Positions 16,410 to 25,000 of a stretch of 32,361 bases of DNA are shown one piece after another. The stretch covers positions 1 to 32,361 of the forward strand of contig JAITMJ010000006.1 in NCBI GenBank assembly GCA_031277475.1. The letters are read 5' to 3'. The notes below the pieces were generated by a model. It was given only the letters and a program-made list of their open reading frames with translations. It ran no database searches and was not told where the DNA came from. Each line of letters starts with the position of its first letter. Position 1 is the first letter of the stretch. Source of the DNA: Flavobacteriaceae bacterium (GTDB taxonomy: Bacteria > Bacteroidota > Bacteroidia > Flavobacteriales > Weeksellaceae). Made by a program: the position numbers and the translations under genes.

Positions 16410-16436
16410 CAAAAATAAAAAATTTAAAGAAAACAA
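16410..16436 (-). promoter_or_regulatory. Candidate promoter of norCB
   Basis: On the minus strand TTG (16434-16436, within TTTTTG) and TATTTTTG (16410-16417) are separated by 16 bases, close to the Bacteroidota TTG/TAnnTTTG pattern. The predicted start leaves a leader of about 50 bases before the norC ATG. Confidence 0.5.
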
Positions 16437-16449
16437 AAACCATTTCCAC

Positions 16450-16467
16450 ACCTAATATTTGTTAGGT
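16450..16467. promoter_or_regulatory. Palindrome upstream of the norCB promoter
   Basis: ACCTAA-TATTTG-TTAGGT is a perfect 6-bp inverted repeat with a 6-base spacer. It is centred about 22 bases upstream of the -33 box, a position suited to an activator. It does not match the TTGAT-N4-ATCAA type sites of FNR/NnrR regulators. The rest of 16389-16727 holds no gene, only this site and repeats. Confidence 0.4.
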
Positions 16468-16577
16468 TTTTGTTTTTTTGGATGATGGAATTATGAAATG
16501 AAAATTTGATGTCCAAAAAGCACACGTAGTTTTTAAATTATCTTTTTCAAATATAAAATATCGAAATGCTAAAAAAT

Positions 16578-16698
16578 AACACTTCGTGAACTTCGTCCGC
16601 AGCCCTTCGACTTCGCTCAGGGTGACAGCCAATCGTCATCAGTTAATATTTCGTGGATTTCGTTTGCAGCGTTTCGATTTCGCTCAGGGTGACAAGCC
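16578..16698. repeat. Two diverged tandem copies of a ~53-bp repeat
   Basis: Copy one (about 16578-16630) and copy two (about 16645-16698) share the order ACTTCGTG/ATTTCGTG, TTCGT, GCAG, TTCGA-TTCGCTCAGGGTGACA, GCC. Each contains one CTTCGACTTCGCTCAG-type word. The block lies between norC and the LURP-one gene and is non-coding. Confidence 0.6.
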
Positions 16699-16727
16699 AA
16701 AAGCCAATCGATCAGCCAAAAGCAAAA

Positions 16728-17333
16728 TTATCCTCTCGCTCTTTCCAAAAGCACCATCATCAGGAAAGAAAGTACCACTAAACTTTCGTCTTCGTCGTCA
16801 ATGTCAATCAATCGGTCGAGTTGAAATCTTCTTCCGATGAAAGACGGCATTTTTTTCAATTTGAAGTAAACTTTCCCCGAAGCATCTTTCACGCTGTATT
16901 TTGGATTCAGAAAATAGCCCGTGAACATCCCGATAATCGGAATTTCGCTGACCAATCCGTCAAAAAATTTCGTCCACGCATTGTCTTCGGTTATGGTGAA
17001 TTTCACGACATCGTTTTCGTCCACAACATCGTAAGTGGCTTTCCAAAAAGAGCGCATTCCTTTTCTGGCGAGCCTTCCGAATTTTTTATTTTCCAAAAGA
17101 TTTGTCATCGAGTAGGAAGCGTTGAAATCCAACCAACGGTCGGCTTTTATTCGGAAAAGTTCTTGAGATTTTTTTTGATCGCTGTAAACGATGACATCTT
17201 CTTTCAGTTTAAACATTTTTTGGCGGACGTAAGCCACATAATTTCCGTTGCTGTCCGTAATGTTGAAATCGCTTGAAAGCGTTGTGATTTTAAATTTAAA
17301 ATCGAGCGGATAGTTCAAATTTTTAAGTACCAT
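16728..17333 (-). CDS. LURP-one-related/scramblase-like protein
   Basis: The protein has 201 residues and no signal peptide. The start MVLKNLNYPLDFKFKITTLS and segments FNITDSNGNYVAYVRQKMFK, LKEDVIVYSDQKKSQELFRI, FWKATYDVVDENDVVKFTI and YFLNPKYSVKDASGKVYFKL alternate polar and hydrophobic residues. This fits the twelve-stranded tubby-like barrel of the LURP-one/phospholipid scramblase superfamily. The ending (DESLVVLSFLMMVLLERARG) includes a buried hydrophobic helix, as expected for the barrel's central helix. The biochemical role in bacteria is unknown; membrane association or lipid binding is plausible. It is divergent from the flotillin gene with 470 bases between. Confidence 0.72.
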   Translation of the reverse strand: MVLKNLNYPLDFKFKITTLSSDFNITDSNGNYVAYVRQKMFKLKEDVIVYSDQKKSQELFRIKADRWLDFNASYSMTNLLENKKFGRLARKGMRSFWKATYDVVDENDVVKFTITEDNAWTKFFDGLVSEIPIIGMFTGYFLNPKYSVKDASGKVYFKLKKMPSFIGRRFQLDRLIDIDDEDESLVVLSFLMMVLLERARG

Positions 17334-17542
17334 AAATTTATTTTTTCCAAAAGTAATGAAAGTTTTTGATTCATTTTGAAAATTTTCCGATTAGAAAATA
17401 AGCGCATTGAAAAATTTAAAGACCGGAAAACTGAAAAAATATAATTTCGCAGGGAGCATAAAAATAGACAATGAAATTTTGCCGTATTTGAAAAGTTTAT
17501 TAAACAACTATAAAAGAAAGATAATTTTTATAAATTTGTCAA

Positions 17543-17644
17543 ATGGTAATTATAAGCTTAATAAAAGAACCTTTGGATGTAGATTTCGTGGTAGAATCAA
17601 GACCTTTAACAAGGGAAGAAGAAAAGGCTATCAAAAGCAGATAA
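17543..17644 (+). pseudogene. Small ORF (33 residues), probably frameshifted gene remnant
   Basis: ATG 17543 opens MVIISLIKEPLDVDFVVESR, followed by PLTREEEKAIKSR and a stop. A neighbouring frame continues without pause as KADKAKNLSKKRTLSSKR, then NKKTEKIKI and a stop near 17718. Read together with a one-base shift near 17630 they make a coherent small basic-tailed protein with the KEPxDVDFxVExxPLTxEE pattern that I associate with small Bacteroidota proteins of unknown role. The overlapping longer frame 17407-17802 is not convincing because it runs through a dispersed repeat. The interval 17334-17803 holds no intact gene that I can defend. Confidence 0.35.
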
Positions 17645-17748
17645 AGCAAAAAATTTATCTAAAAAAAGAACATTATCAAGCAAACGAAACAAAAAAACAG
17701 AAAAAATTAAAATCTAATATTTCGGCTCCACTCAACTCGACAAGCCAT

Positions 17749-17800
17749 GTCAGACTGAGCGAAGTCGAAGCCTCAAATTTCAAACTTCAAATCTCAAATT
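17749..17800. repeat. Dispersed GTCAGACTGAGCGAAGTCGAAG repeat plus 7-bp tandem repeat
   Basis: GTCAGACTGAGCGAAGTCGAAG (17749-17770) is followed by four tandem heptamers TCAAATT, TCAAACT, TCAAATC, TCAAATT (17773-17800). These end three bases before the flotillin ATG. The same pairing of the two repeat types recurs at 29358-29437. Confidence 0.7.
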
Positions 17801-17803
17801 AAA

Positions 17804-19384
17804 ATGGAAGGAACATTAATCATCATTGTAGTAGCGGTATTCGTATTTTTCATCACGTTTTTAGCGTTGATTTCACGATACAAAAGATGCCCGTCCGACA
17901 AAATTCTCGTCATCTACGGAAAAACCGGCGGCAGTTCCGCAAAATGTATTCACGGCGGTGGCGCATTTGTGTGGCCCGTAATCCAAGATTTTGCTTACTT
18001 GGATTTGAAACCGATTTCCATCGAAGCCAATCTTACCAACGCGCTTTCTCGGCAAAATATTCGTGTGGATGTTCCCTCGCGTTTCACGATTGCCATTTCC
18101 ACCGAACCCGATTCTATGGGAAATGCCGCCGAAAGACTGCTCGGGCTCACTCAGGAACAAATTCAAGAATTGTCTAAAGATATTCTGTTCGGGCAACTTC
18201 GTTTGGTGATTGCAACGATGGCGATTGAAGAAATCAATTCGGACAGAGATAAATTTTTAGACAATATTTCCAAAAACGTAGATACGGAACTGAAAAAAAT
18301 CGGTCTGAAACTCATTAACGTAAACGTAACCGACATCAAAGACGAATCCGGCTACATCGAGGCTCTCGGAAAAGAAGCCGCCGCAAAAGCCATTAACGAA
18401 GCCAAAGTTTCCGTTGCCGAACAAGAAAAAATCGGGGAAACCGGAAAAGCGAGCGCGGACAGAGAAAAAGATGTCGTAATCGCCGAAACAATGCGGGACA
18501 GAGATGTGAAAATCGCCATCACTCAAAAAGACAAAGAAATTTCCATCGCTTCCGCATTGAAAGACGAAAATATCGGAAAAGCCGAAGCCGAAAAGGAATC
18601 CAGAATCGCCACATCGCTCGCCAATTCATTAGCGGTAAAAGGCGAAAACGAAGCGAAAATCACCATTGCCAATTCCGATGCGGAAAGGCGTGAAAAAGAA
18701 GCAGAAGCGTTGAAAATTGCGATTGCCGCAGAGAAAGTTCAAACCGCAAAAGCATTGGAAGAATCCTACGTTGCAGAACAATCCGCAGAAGCGGCGAGAG
18801 CGGAAAGAGAACGCTCTACACAAAATGCCAACGTGGTAGTTCCCGCCGAAATTTCAAAACAAAAAGCGATTATTGACGCGCAAGCCGAAGCCGAAAAAAT
18901 CCGGTTGCAAGCAAAAGGAGAAGCCGATGCGATTTTTGCAAAAATGGAAGCCGAAGCCAAAGGTTTATACGAAATCTTGACCAAACAAGCCGAAGGCTAC
19001 GACCGCGTGGTGAAAGCCGCCGGCGGCGATGCCAAAAATGCGTTCCAACTTTTACTAATCGAGAAACTTCCGGAATTGGTGAGAACCCAAGTGGAAGCGG
19101 TGAAAAATATTAAAATTGATAAAATTACGGTTTGGGACAGCGGCAACAATGAAGACGGCAAAAATTCCACGTCTAATTTTGTTTCCGGAATGATGAAAAC
19201 CGTTCCGCCGCTCAACGATTTGTTCAATATGGCGGGGCTTAGTTTGCCCGATTATCTGAAAGGAAAACCCGAAGAAACGAAATCCGGCGAAGAGAAAAAA
19301 CCTATTGTAAAAGTGGTGGACACCAAAGCCAAAGACAAGAAAAATCCGGAAAATAAATCGGGGAAAAATGCTGAAAATCAGTGA
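17804..19384 (+). CDS. Flotillin family protein (SPFH domain)
   Basis: The protein has 526 residues. An N-terminal membrane segment (about residues 5-24, IIIVVAVFVFFITFLALISR) is followed by an SPFH/band 7 domain (about 28-200) beginning YKRCPSDKILVIYGKTG and including VDVPSRFTIAIST. An alanine- and glutamate-rich coiled coil with repeated EAE/KAE heptads runs to about residue 400. The flotillin C-terminal domain (AKGLYEILTKQAEGYDRVVK, then LLLIEKLPELVRTQVEAV) and a lysine-rich tail complete it. Flotillins oligomerise on the inner membrane and organise membrane domains and fluidity. Bacterial flotillins often sit with NfeD-like genes; none is here. ychF follows 30 bases downstream on the same strand, perhaps co-transcribed. 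Its ATG directly follows a heptamer repeat. Confidence 0.92.
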   Translation: MEGTLIIIVVAVFVFFITFLALISRYKRCPSDKILVIYGKTGGSSAKCIHGGGAFVWPVIQDFAYLDLKPISIEANLTNALSRQNIRVDVPSRFTIAISTEPDSMGNAAERLLGLTQEQIQELSKDILFGQLRLVIATMAIEEINSDRDKFLDNISKNVDTELKKIGLKLINVNVTDIKDESGYIEALGKEAAAKAINEAKVSVAEQEKIGETGKASADREKDVVIAETMRDRDVKIAITQKDKEISIASALKDENIGKAEAEKESRIATSLANSLAVKGENEAKITIANSDAERREKEAEALKIAIAAEKVQTAKALEESYVAEQSAEAARAERERSTQNANVVVPAEISKQKAIIDAQAEAEKIRLQAKGEADAIFAKMEAEAKGLYEILTKQAEGYDRVVKAAGGDAKNAFQLLLIEKLPELVRTQVEAVKNIKIDKITVWDSGNNEDGKNSTSNFVSGMMKTVPPLNDLFNMAGLSLPDYLKGKPEETKSGEEKKPIVKVVDTKAKDKKNPENKSGKNAENQ

Positions 19385-19414
19385 TTCGATAGAGTAAATT
19401 ATAAATTATCAACT

Positions 19415-20506
19415 ATGAAATGTGGAATTGTCGGGCTTCCGAATGTGGGAAAATCAACACTTTTTAATTGCTTGAGCAACGCAAAAGCGCAATCTGCAAA
19501 CTATCCGTTTTGCACCATCGAACCGAATTTGGGAACCGTTTCCGTGCCGGATCCGAGATTGGTGAAATTGGAAGAATTGGTGAATCCGGAGCGCGTGGTT
19601 CCCGCAGTTGTGGAAATTGTGGACATCGCCGGCTTGGTGAAAGGTGCCAGCAAAGGCGAAGGTTTGGGAAATCAATTTTTGGCGAATATCCGTGAATGTG
19701 AGGCGATTATCCACGTTTTGAGGTGTTTTGAAAACAGCAACATCGTGCATGTGGAAGGTTCCGTGAACCCGATTCGCGACAAAGAAATCATCGACATCGA
19801 ACTTCAATTAAAAGATTTGGAAACGCTCGCCAAAGCCGTAGATAAAGCCAAAAAATACATTAAATCCGGAAAAAAGGAAGATGTTTTGGCTTACGAAACT
19901 TTGGAAAAACTTCAAAAATTTATCGAAGACGGCAGAAATGCAAGGGAATTTCCGGCAGACGATTTGATGAAACCCATCATTGACGATATTCATCTTTTAA
20001 CCAAAAAACCGATTCTTTACGTTTGCAATGTGGATGAAAATTCCGTGAAAAACGGCAACGAGTGGATTCCGAAAATCGAAGAAATGGCGAAAAATGAAGG
20101 TGCGGAAATGGTAGTTTTGGCGGCACAAATCGAAGCCGATATCAACGAATTGGAAACTTTTGAAGAGCGGCAAATGTTCCTCGAAGAACTTGGTTTGGAA
20201 GAGCCGGGAGTCAATCGGCTCATCCGAAAGGCTTACGAATTATTAAAACTTCAAACGTATTTTACCGCCGGCGTGAAAGAAGTTCGCGCGTGGACAATAG
20301 AAAAAGGTTGGACGGCACCGCAAGCCGCCGGCGTGATTCATACCGATTTTGAAAAAGGATTCATTCGTGCGGAAGTGATAAAATTTGACGATTTTGTGAA
20401 ATACGGCTCGGAAACCAAAGTGAAAGAAGCCGGAAAACTTTCTGTGGAAGGCAAAGATTATATCGTTCAAGACGGCGATGTGATGCACTTTCGGTTTAAT
20501 GTGTAG
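19415..20506 (+). CDS. ychF: Obg-family ATPase YchF
   Basis: The protein has 363 residues, canonical length. It has the P-loop GLPNVGKSTLFNCL (residues 6-19), the G2/G3 region ANYPFCTIEPNLGTV and DIAGLVKGASKGEGLGNQFL, and NVDE in place of NKxD at G4. That substitution explains the family's preference for ATP over GTP. A coiled-coil insertion (about 125-200) and the C-terminal TGS domain (LLKLQTYFTAGVKEVRAWTI, then HTDFEKGFIRAEVI) complete it. YchF binds ribosomes and affects oxidative-stress response and translation initiation. It overlaps the convergent lysozyme gene by 11 bases at the 3' ends. Confidence 0.97.
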   Translation: MKCGIVGLPNVGKSTLFNCLSNAKAQSANYPFCTIEPNLGTVSVPDPRLVKLEELVNPERVVPAVVEIVDIAGLVKGASKGEGLGNQFLANIRECEAIIHVLRCFENSNIVHVEGSVNPIRDKEIIDIELQLKDLETLAKAVDKAKKYIKSGKKEDVLAYETLEKLQKFIEDGRNAREFPADDLMKPIIDDIHLLTKKPILYVCNVDENSVKNGNEWIPKIEEMAKNEGAEMVVLAAQIEADINELETFEERQMFLEELGLEEPGVNRLIRKAYELLKLQTYFTAGVKEVRAWTIEKGWTAPQAAGVIHTDFEKGFIRAEVIKFDDFVKYGSETKVKEAGKLSVEGKDYIVQDGDVMHFRFNV

Positions 20507-21338
20507 CAATAGTCAAATTCTTTAAATCCCTCAAATTTCCGTTGAAAATATTCAAATCTACTTTGGTATTGATGCCATAAACAATTCCGTTTTCCGTGAA
20601 CTGCCAAAACTTCCAATCATCATTCGGCGAAGGTTCGGGAACATCATTATAATTGGCGATCCAAAGCGAATAATCTTCGAAATTTCCTTTTAAATAATTT
20701 TTATAATAATCGTAATAAGTATAAATAATCGGTTTCACACCGTATTTTTCTTCCACCGTTTTGCACCAGATTTTCAAATCTTTTATAAGGTTTTCTTTGG
20801 TTTTTCGCCTCGGAATTTTTTCAATGTCAAGAACAGGCGGTAAATCTCCGATTTCCAATTTTACATTTTTTAGAAAATTTTTTGCTTGAAGTTCGGGATC
20901 TTCATCGGCGCGATAAAAATGATATGCTCCGCGGATTTTTCCATTTTTTTTCGCCAATTTCCAAAACTCGTCAAAATGTTTGTCGGTACTTCGATTTCCC
21001 ATCGTTGCCCTCAAAATCACAAAATCTATGGAAACGGCTCCGTTAAAAATGCTCAGGCTGTCCCATTCAATATCTTCTTTTTGTTGATAATGCGAAATAT
21101 CCATTCCGAAAGTTTTATCACTATATTTTTCGATAATTTTATGGATTCGGTGCGTTTCCGTTTCGGAATTGACGAGTGTTTTATGTTCGGATTTTTTGAA
21201 ATACATCACATAATAAAACATCAATTTATTCTTTAAATAAAATCCCGTAAACAAAAGAGAAATAAAAAGAATTGCGAGAAAAATATACCGCTTTGTAAAA
21301 GTAAATTTTCTTCTTTTTTTATAAATTTTTCGTGCCAT
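20496..21338 (-). CDS. GH25 lysozyme/N-acetylmuramidase, membrane-anchored
   Basis: The protein has 280 residues from ATG 21338. The frame extends to 21380, but MARKIYKKRRKFTFTKRYIF gives the expected basic stretch before the single transmembrane helix (about 18-35). The catalytic domain starts at FGMDISHYQQ (Asp80), with DFVILRATMG, IRGAYHFYRADEDPELQAKN, LPPVLDIEK (Asp171 and Glu173, the DxE active-site pair), PIIYTYYDYYK and the terminal WKFWQFTENGIVYGINTKVD. This is the GH25 muramidase order, acting on peptidoglycan between MurNAc and GlcNAc. The anchor implies periplasmic action, for cell-wall remodelling rather than phage lysis. It overlaps ychF by 11 bases. Confidence 0.92.
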   Translation of the reverse strand: MARKIYKKRRKFTFTKRYIFLAILFISLLFTGFYLKNKLMFYYVMYFKKSEHKTLVNSETETHRIHKIIEKYSDKTFGMDISHYQQKEDIEWDSLSIFNGAVSIDFVILRATMGNRSTDKHFDEFWKLAKKNGKIRGAYHFYRADEDPELQAKNFLKNVKLEIGDLPPVLDIEKIPRRKTKENLIKDLKIWCKTVEEKYGVKPIIYTYYDYYKNYLKGNFEDYSLWIANYNDVPEPSPNDDWKFWQFTENGIVYGINTKVDLNIFNGNLRDLKNLTIATH

Positions 21339-21375
21339 GAATTGCAAAAATAGGAATTTGAAAATGAGATAAAAT

Positions 21376-21573
21376 GTCATTTATTGGTTTAGTTATCCGA
21401 AAATTTATACACACAGTCGCTATTCCAAAAAGGAATACTCTGTTTATTATTGGCAAACAGCCTTGCAATTAGAGATTGATTTTGTACTTGATGATCATGA
21501 TGTTACTATTGAAATTATTATTCCATTTTCTTCAAACGAAAATTTTCACACCCAAACAAACTTATTCTCATAA
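21376..21573 (+). pseudogene. Relic of a DUF4143-type ATPase C-terminus
   Basis: An uninterrupted frame from about 21376 to TAA 21571-21573 reads VIYWFSYPKIYTHSRYSKKE, then YSVYYWQTALQLEIDFVLDD, then HDVTIEIIIPFSSNENF. The core Y-x-W-x-T-x(5)-E-x-DFVL...-IEI resembles the conserved end of AAA-type ATPases with a DUF4143 domain (YWRTKSGxEVDFIL...IEVK). No start codon or ATPase core is present upstream, where the lysozyme gene begins. It is most likely debris from a larger lost gene. The overlapping longer frame 21476-21880 has low-complexity content and crosses a dispersed repeat, so it is not annotated. Confidence 0.4.
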
Positions 21574-21650
21574 ACAAAGTCTTTCAAGAGGTTTTTCTCG
21601 TGTTTCCAAAACTTTTGACGGGAATGATTCCAAAACATATTTCTGCATGT

Positions 21651-21728
21651 CAAACGCATTAAAAAATGTTAATCCGTCATCTTTTTTAAACGCAAAGATT
21701 TCTATGTTTTTATCCAAATTTTTTGAAA
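21651..21728. repeat. Second, decayed copy of the AAACGCATTAAAA element
   Basis: This stretch matches 13388-13465 over 78 ungapped bases with about 12 differences by hand count. The left end CAAACGCATTAAAAAATGTT is identical. The right terminal inverted repeat of copy one is not recognisable immediately after it; a weak match TTTTAACGCACTT occurs near 21915. The surrounding 21574-22037 is otherwise non-coding. Confidence 0.6.
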
Positions 21729-21934
21729 ACGCAAGGGCATTTTATTTAGCAAAAACTCACGTTCTCTCAATACGTTTTTCCGGTTGCAGAGTGAAACGAC
21801 CTTTGCGTTTAAAATATTTTCAAACTTTTATAAAAATTCTTTTCATTAAAATTATACTTAAATATTCAAAAAATCATTAAATATATTTAATTTATTAATT
21901 GCAAATATATAAAATTTTAACGCACTTAACCTAC

Positions 21935-21996
21935 ATATTTCTGTTATTCTTGAATGATTTCAAATAAATTTGTTATATATTTCTGTTATTCTTGAA
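21935..21996. repeat. Direct repeat of 20 bp, 42-bp period, upstream of T9SS gene
   Basis: ATATTTCTGTTATTCTTGAA occurs identically at 21935-21954 and 21977-21996. It ends about 44 bases before the GTG start of the large T9SS protein. The second copy is followed by a possible promoter, TTG (21992-21994), 19-base spacer, TATTTTTA. The repeat could contain operator sites or be a duplicated promoter. Confidence 0.6.
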
Positions 21997-22039
21997 AAAT
22001 TAAAAATTATTCGTATTTTTACCTCAATTTTTTTTTGAT

Positions 22040-25000
22040 GTGAAGAGATTAATTTTTTTATTTTTTACCATTTCTTTCCTGTTTTTGAAAGGGCAAGTTA
22101 CCAATGTACATCCTTGCGATGCCGAAGTTCTTTGCGAGGCTGAAACGCTTTCAAATGATTATCCGCCGAATGGTGTTCCATATACCATTAAGTCTTCATG
22201 TTATTCAAACGTAACTTTTGACCGAACGGTTTTTTATAAAATTGTTATTAGCCAAGCGGGATTATTTACATTTTTAATCAAACCCAATCAACCTACCGAT
22301 TACGATTGGGCGGTTTGGAAAAATCTTGCAGATTGCAATGCGATATCAACCACAACTGCGGATAGATTTTCCTATTCCGCATCAAATGGAAATACGGGAT
22401 TGACAACTACGACAACGCAGACTTGCGAAGGCGTAGAAGATGGCTTTTGCTCTGCGTTGCCGGTAGTTCCGGGAGATGAAATTCTGATAGCGATAGATCT
22501 TTACAGTAGCGGCAACGTAACATATGAACTTGAATTCGGCGGATCGGGCGGTGGCGGGACTGCTACGGATTTTTTGTGTATTGATGAATATCAAAACGCT
22601 TACAACCTTTGCGATACGGGAAATGACGGTACGGAAACCATAAATTTGAATTTAATCCGAGATTGGTTGATTCAGGAATATCTGGGAGGAAACAGTAACT
22701 ATACTTTTACTTTTTATGGAACGGAACCCGATGTTGTGATTAATACCAATCCCATTACCTCTGTTACGGTTGCCCCAACCAAAAAAGTATTCGTGAAAAT
22801 TGAAGATTCTACCACCGGTGATCTTTTTGGGAATGTTCTTGCCGTAGATATCATTTTAGATACCATTAATGTAAATCTCGGCGCAGATATGCAAGTTTGC
22901 AACAGCAATTCCGTAACTTTAAACGCCGGAACTTTTCCTCCCGGAACCACTTTCCTTTGGAGTACCGGACAAACCACGTCAACCATAACCATTTCAACGT
23001 CAGGAACTTATAGTGTTGTGGTTACTTCTCCCAAAGGTTGTTCGGCAACGGATGAAATCAATGTATTTTTAAGTGATTTCAGTATAGATTTAGGTGAAGA
23101 TAAAGCCATTTGCAACGCACAATCTACAACTTTAAGTGCCACCGGAACTTTTCCTTCCGGAACTACTTTCCTTTGGAGTACCGGGCAAACCACACCAACC
23201 ATAACCATTTCATCTCCGGGAACTTACATGCTTACGGTTACTTTGCCAAGCGGTAGCGGTTGTACGGCAACGGACGAAATCAATGTTTCCATTGAGAATA
23301 TTACTATAGATCTCGGCGCTGATATTGAAATTTGTGACGGATTGTCGGCTACTTTGGATGCCGGAAATTTTCCTCCCGGAACCACCTTCCTTTGGAGTAC
23401 CGGCGAAACCACGCAAACCATAAATGTTTCATCTCCCGGGAATTACGGTGTTACCGTTACTTCGCCAAACGGATGTACAGCAACAGACAATGTTTTGGTT
23501 TCTTTTGAAAATATTACCGTAAGTCTCGGTGCCGATATTGAATCTTGTGTCGGACAATCCGTTACTTTAAACGCTACCGGAATTTTTCCGAACGGATCTA
23601 CATTTCTTTGGAGTACGGGAGAAGTTACACAAAGCATAAATGTTTCATCACCCGGAACTTACAGTGTTACCGTTACTTCCCCAAAAGGTTGCTCGGGAAT
23701 ATCTGAAATTGACGTTTCTTTTGAAAGCATTTCTGTGGATCTTGGTGCAGATATGGTGGTTTGCAACGAAGATTTCACGACTTTGGATGCCGGAAATTTT
23801 CCTCCCGGAACCACATTTCTTTGGAACACCGGAGAGACTACGCAAAACATAACAGTTTCATCATCAGGAAATTACAGCGTTACAGTTACTTCGCCGAAAG
23901 GTTGTTCGGCAACAGATGATGTTTTGGTTTCTTTTGAAGACATTACCGTAAATCTCGGTGCCGATATTGAATCTTGTGCCGGAGAAATCGTTACTTTAAA
24001 TGCAGGAAATTTTCCTCCCGGAACCACGTTTCTTTGGAACACCGGCGAAACCACACAAAGCATAAATGTTTCATCATCCGGAACTTACAGCGTTGTCGTT
24101 ACTTCGCCGGATGGTTGTACAGCAACGGATGAAATTGACGTTTCTTTTGAAATTATCACCGTAGATCTTGGAGCAGATGTCGTAGTTTGTAACGAAGATT
24201 TTACTACTTTAGATGCGGTTGGAAATTTTCCTGTCGGAACCACATTTCTTTGGAACACCGGCGAAACATCTCAAAGCATAACGGTTTCATCATCAGGAAA
24301 TTACAGCGTTACGGCTACTTCGCCAAAAAGTTGTTCGGCAACAGATGATGTTTTGGTTTCTTTTCAAATTATTACGGTAGATCTCGGTCCGGATATCATC
24401 GTTTGCGATGGGCAATCCGTAACTTTGGATGCCGGAAATTTCCCTGCCGGAACTACATTTCTTTGGAATACGGGCGAAACCACACAAACCATAATTGTTT
24501 CATCATCAGGAATTTACAGCGTTGTTGTTACTTCGCCGGAAGGTTGCACGGCAACGGATGAAATTAATGTTACGATTGAAAATGTTTTTGTAGATTTTGG
24601 CGAAGACATCAGAATTTGCGATGGGCAGCCCGTAACCATAGGTGTTTTAAATTATCCTGCCGGAAGTACTTTTATTTGGAACACCGGCGAAACTTCACCG
24701 GAAATAACGGTTTCATCAACAGGAACTTACACGCTTACCATTACTTCGCCAAACGGTTGCACGGCAACGGATGAAATTTTTATTTCCATTGAAACGATTG
24801 CTGTAGATCTCGGTGCAGATATTGAAGTTTGCTATGGACAATCTGTAACTTTGGATGCCGGAAATTTTCCTGCCGGAACCACATTTCTTTGGAACACCGG
24901 TGAAACCTCGCAAACCATAACTGTTACGGAGACAGACACATATTCCGTTACCGTTTCTTATCCGAGCGGTTGTTCTGCAACGGATGAAATTCTTGTGAAT

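Noticed and set aside
17407..17802. 131-residue plus-strand frame before flotillin
   Set aside because: Its C-terminal third translates a dispersed repeat and the heptamer tract. A different frame shows the more protein-like small ORF.
20496..21338. GH25 lysozyme as a sign of a prophage
   Set aside because: No holin, tail or integrase genes are nearby. The membrane anchor and the setting beside ychF fit a housekeeping wall enzyme.
21476..21880. 134-residue plus-strand frame in the gap before the T9SS gene
   Set aside because: It crosses the dispersed AAACGCATTAAAA element and has low-complexity composition. The adjacent frame carries the better DUF4143-like signal.
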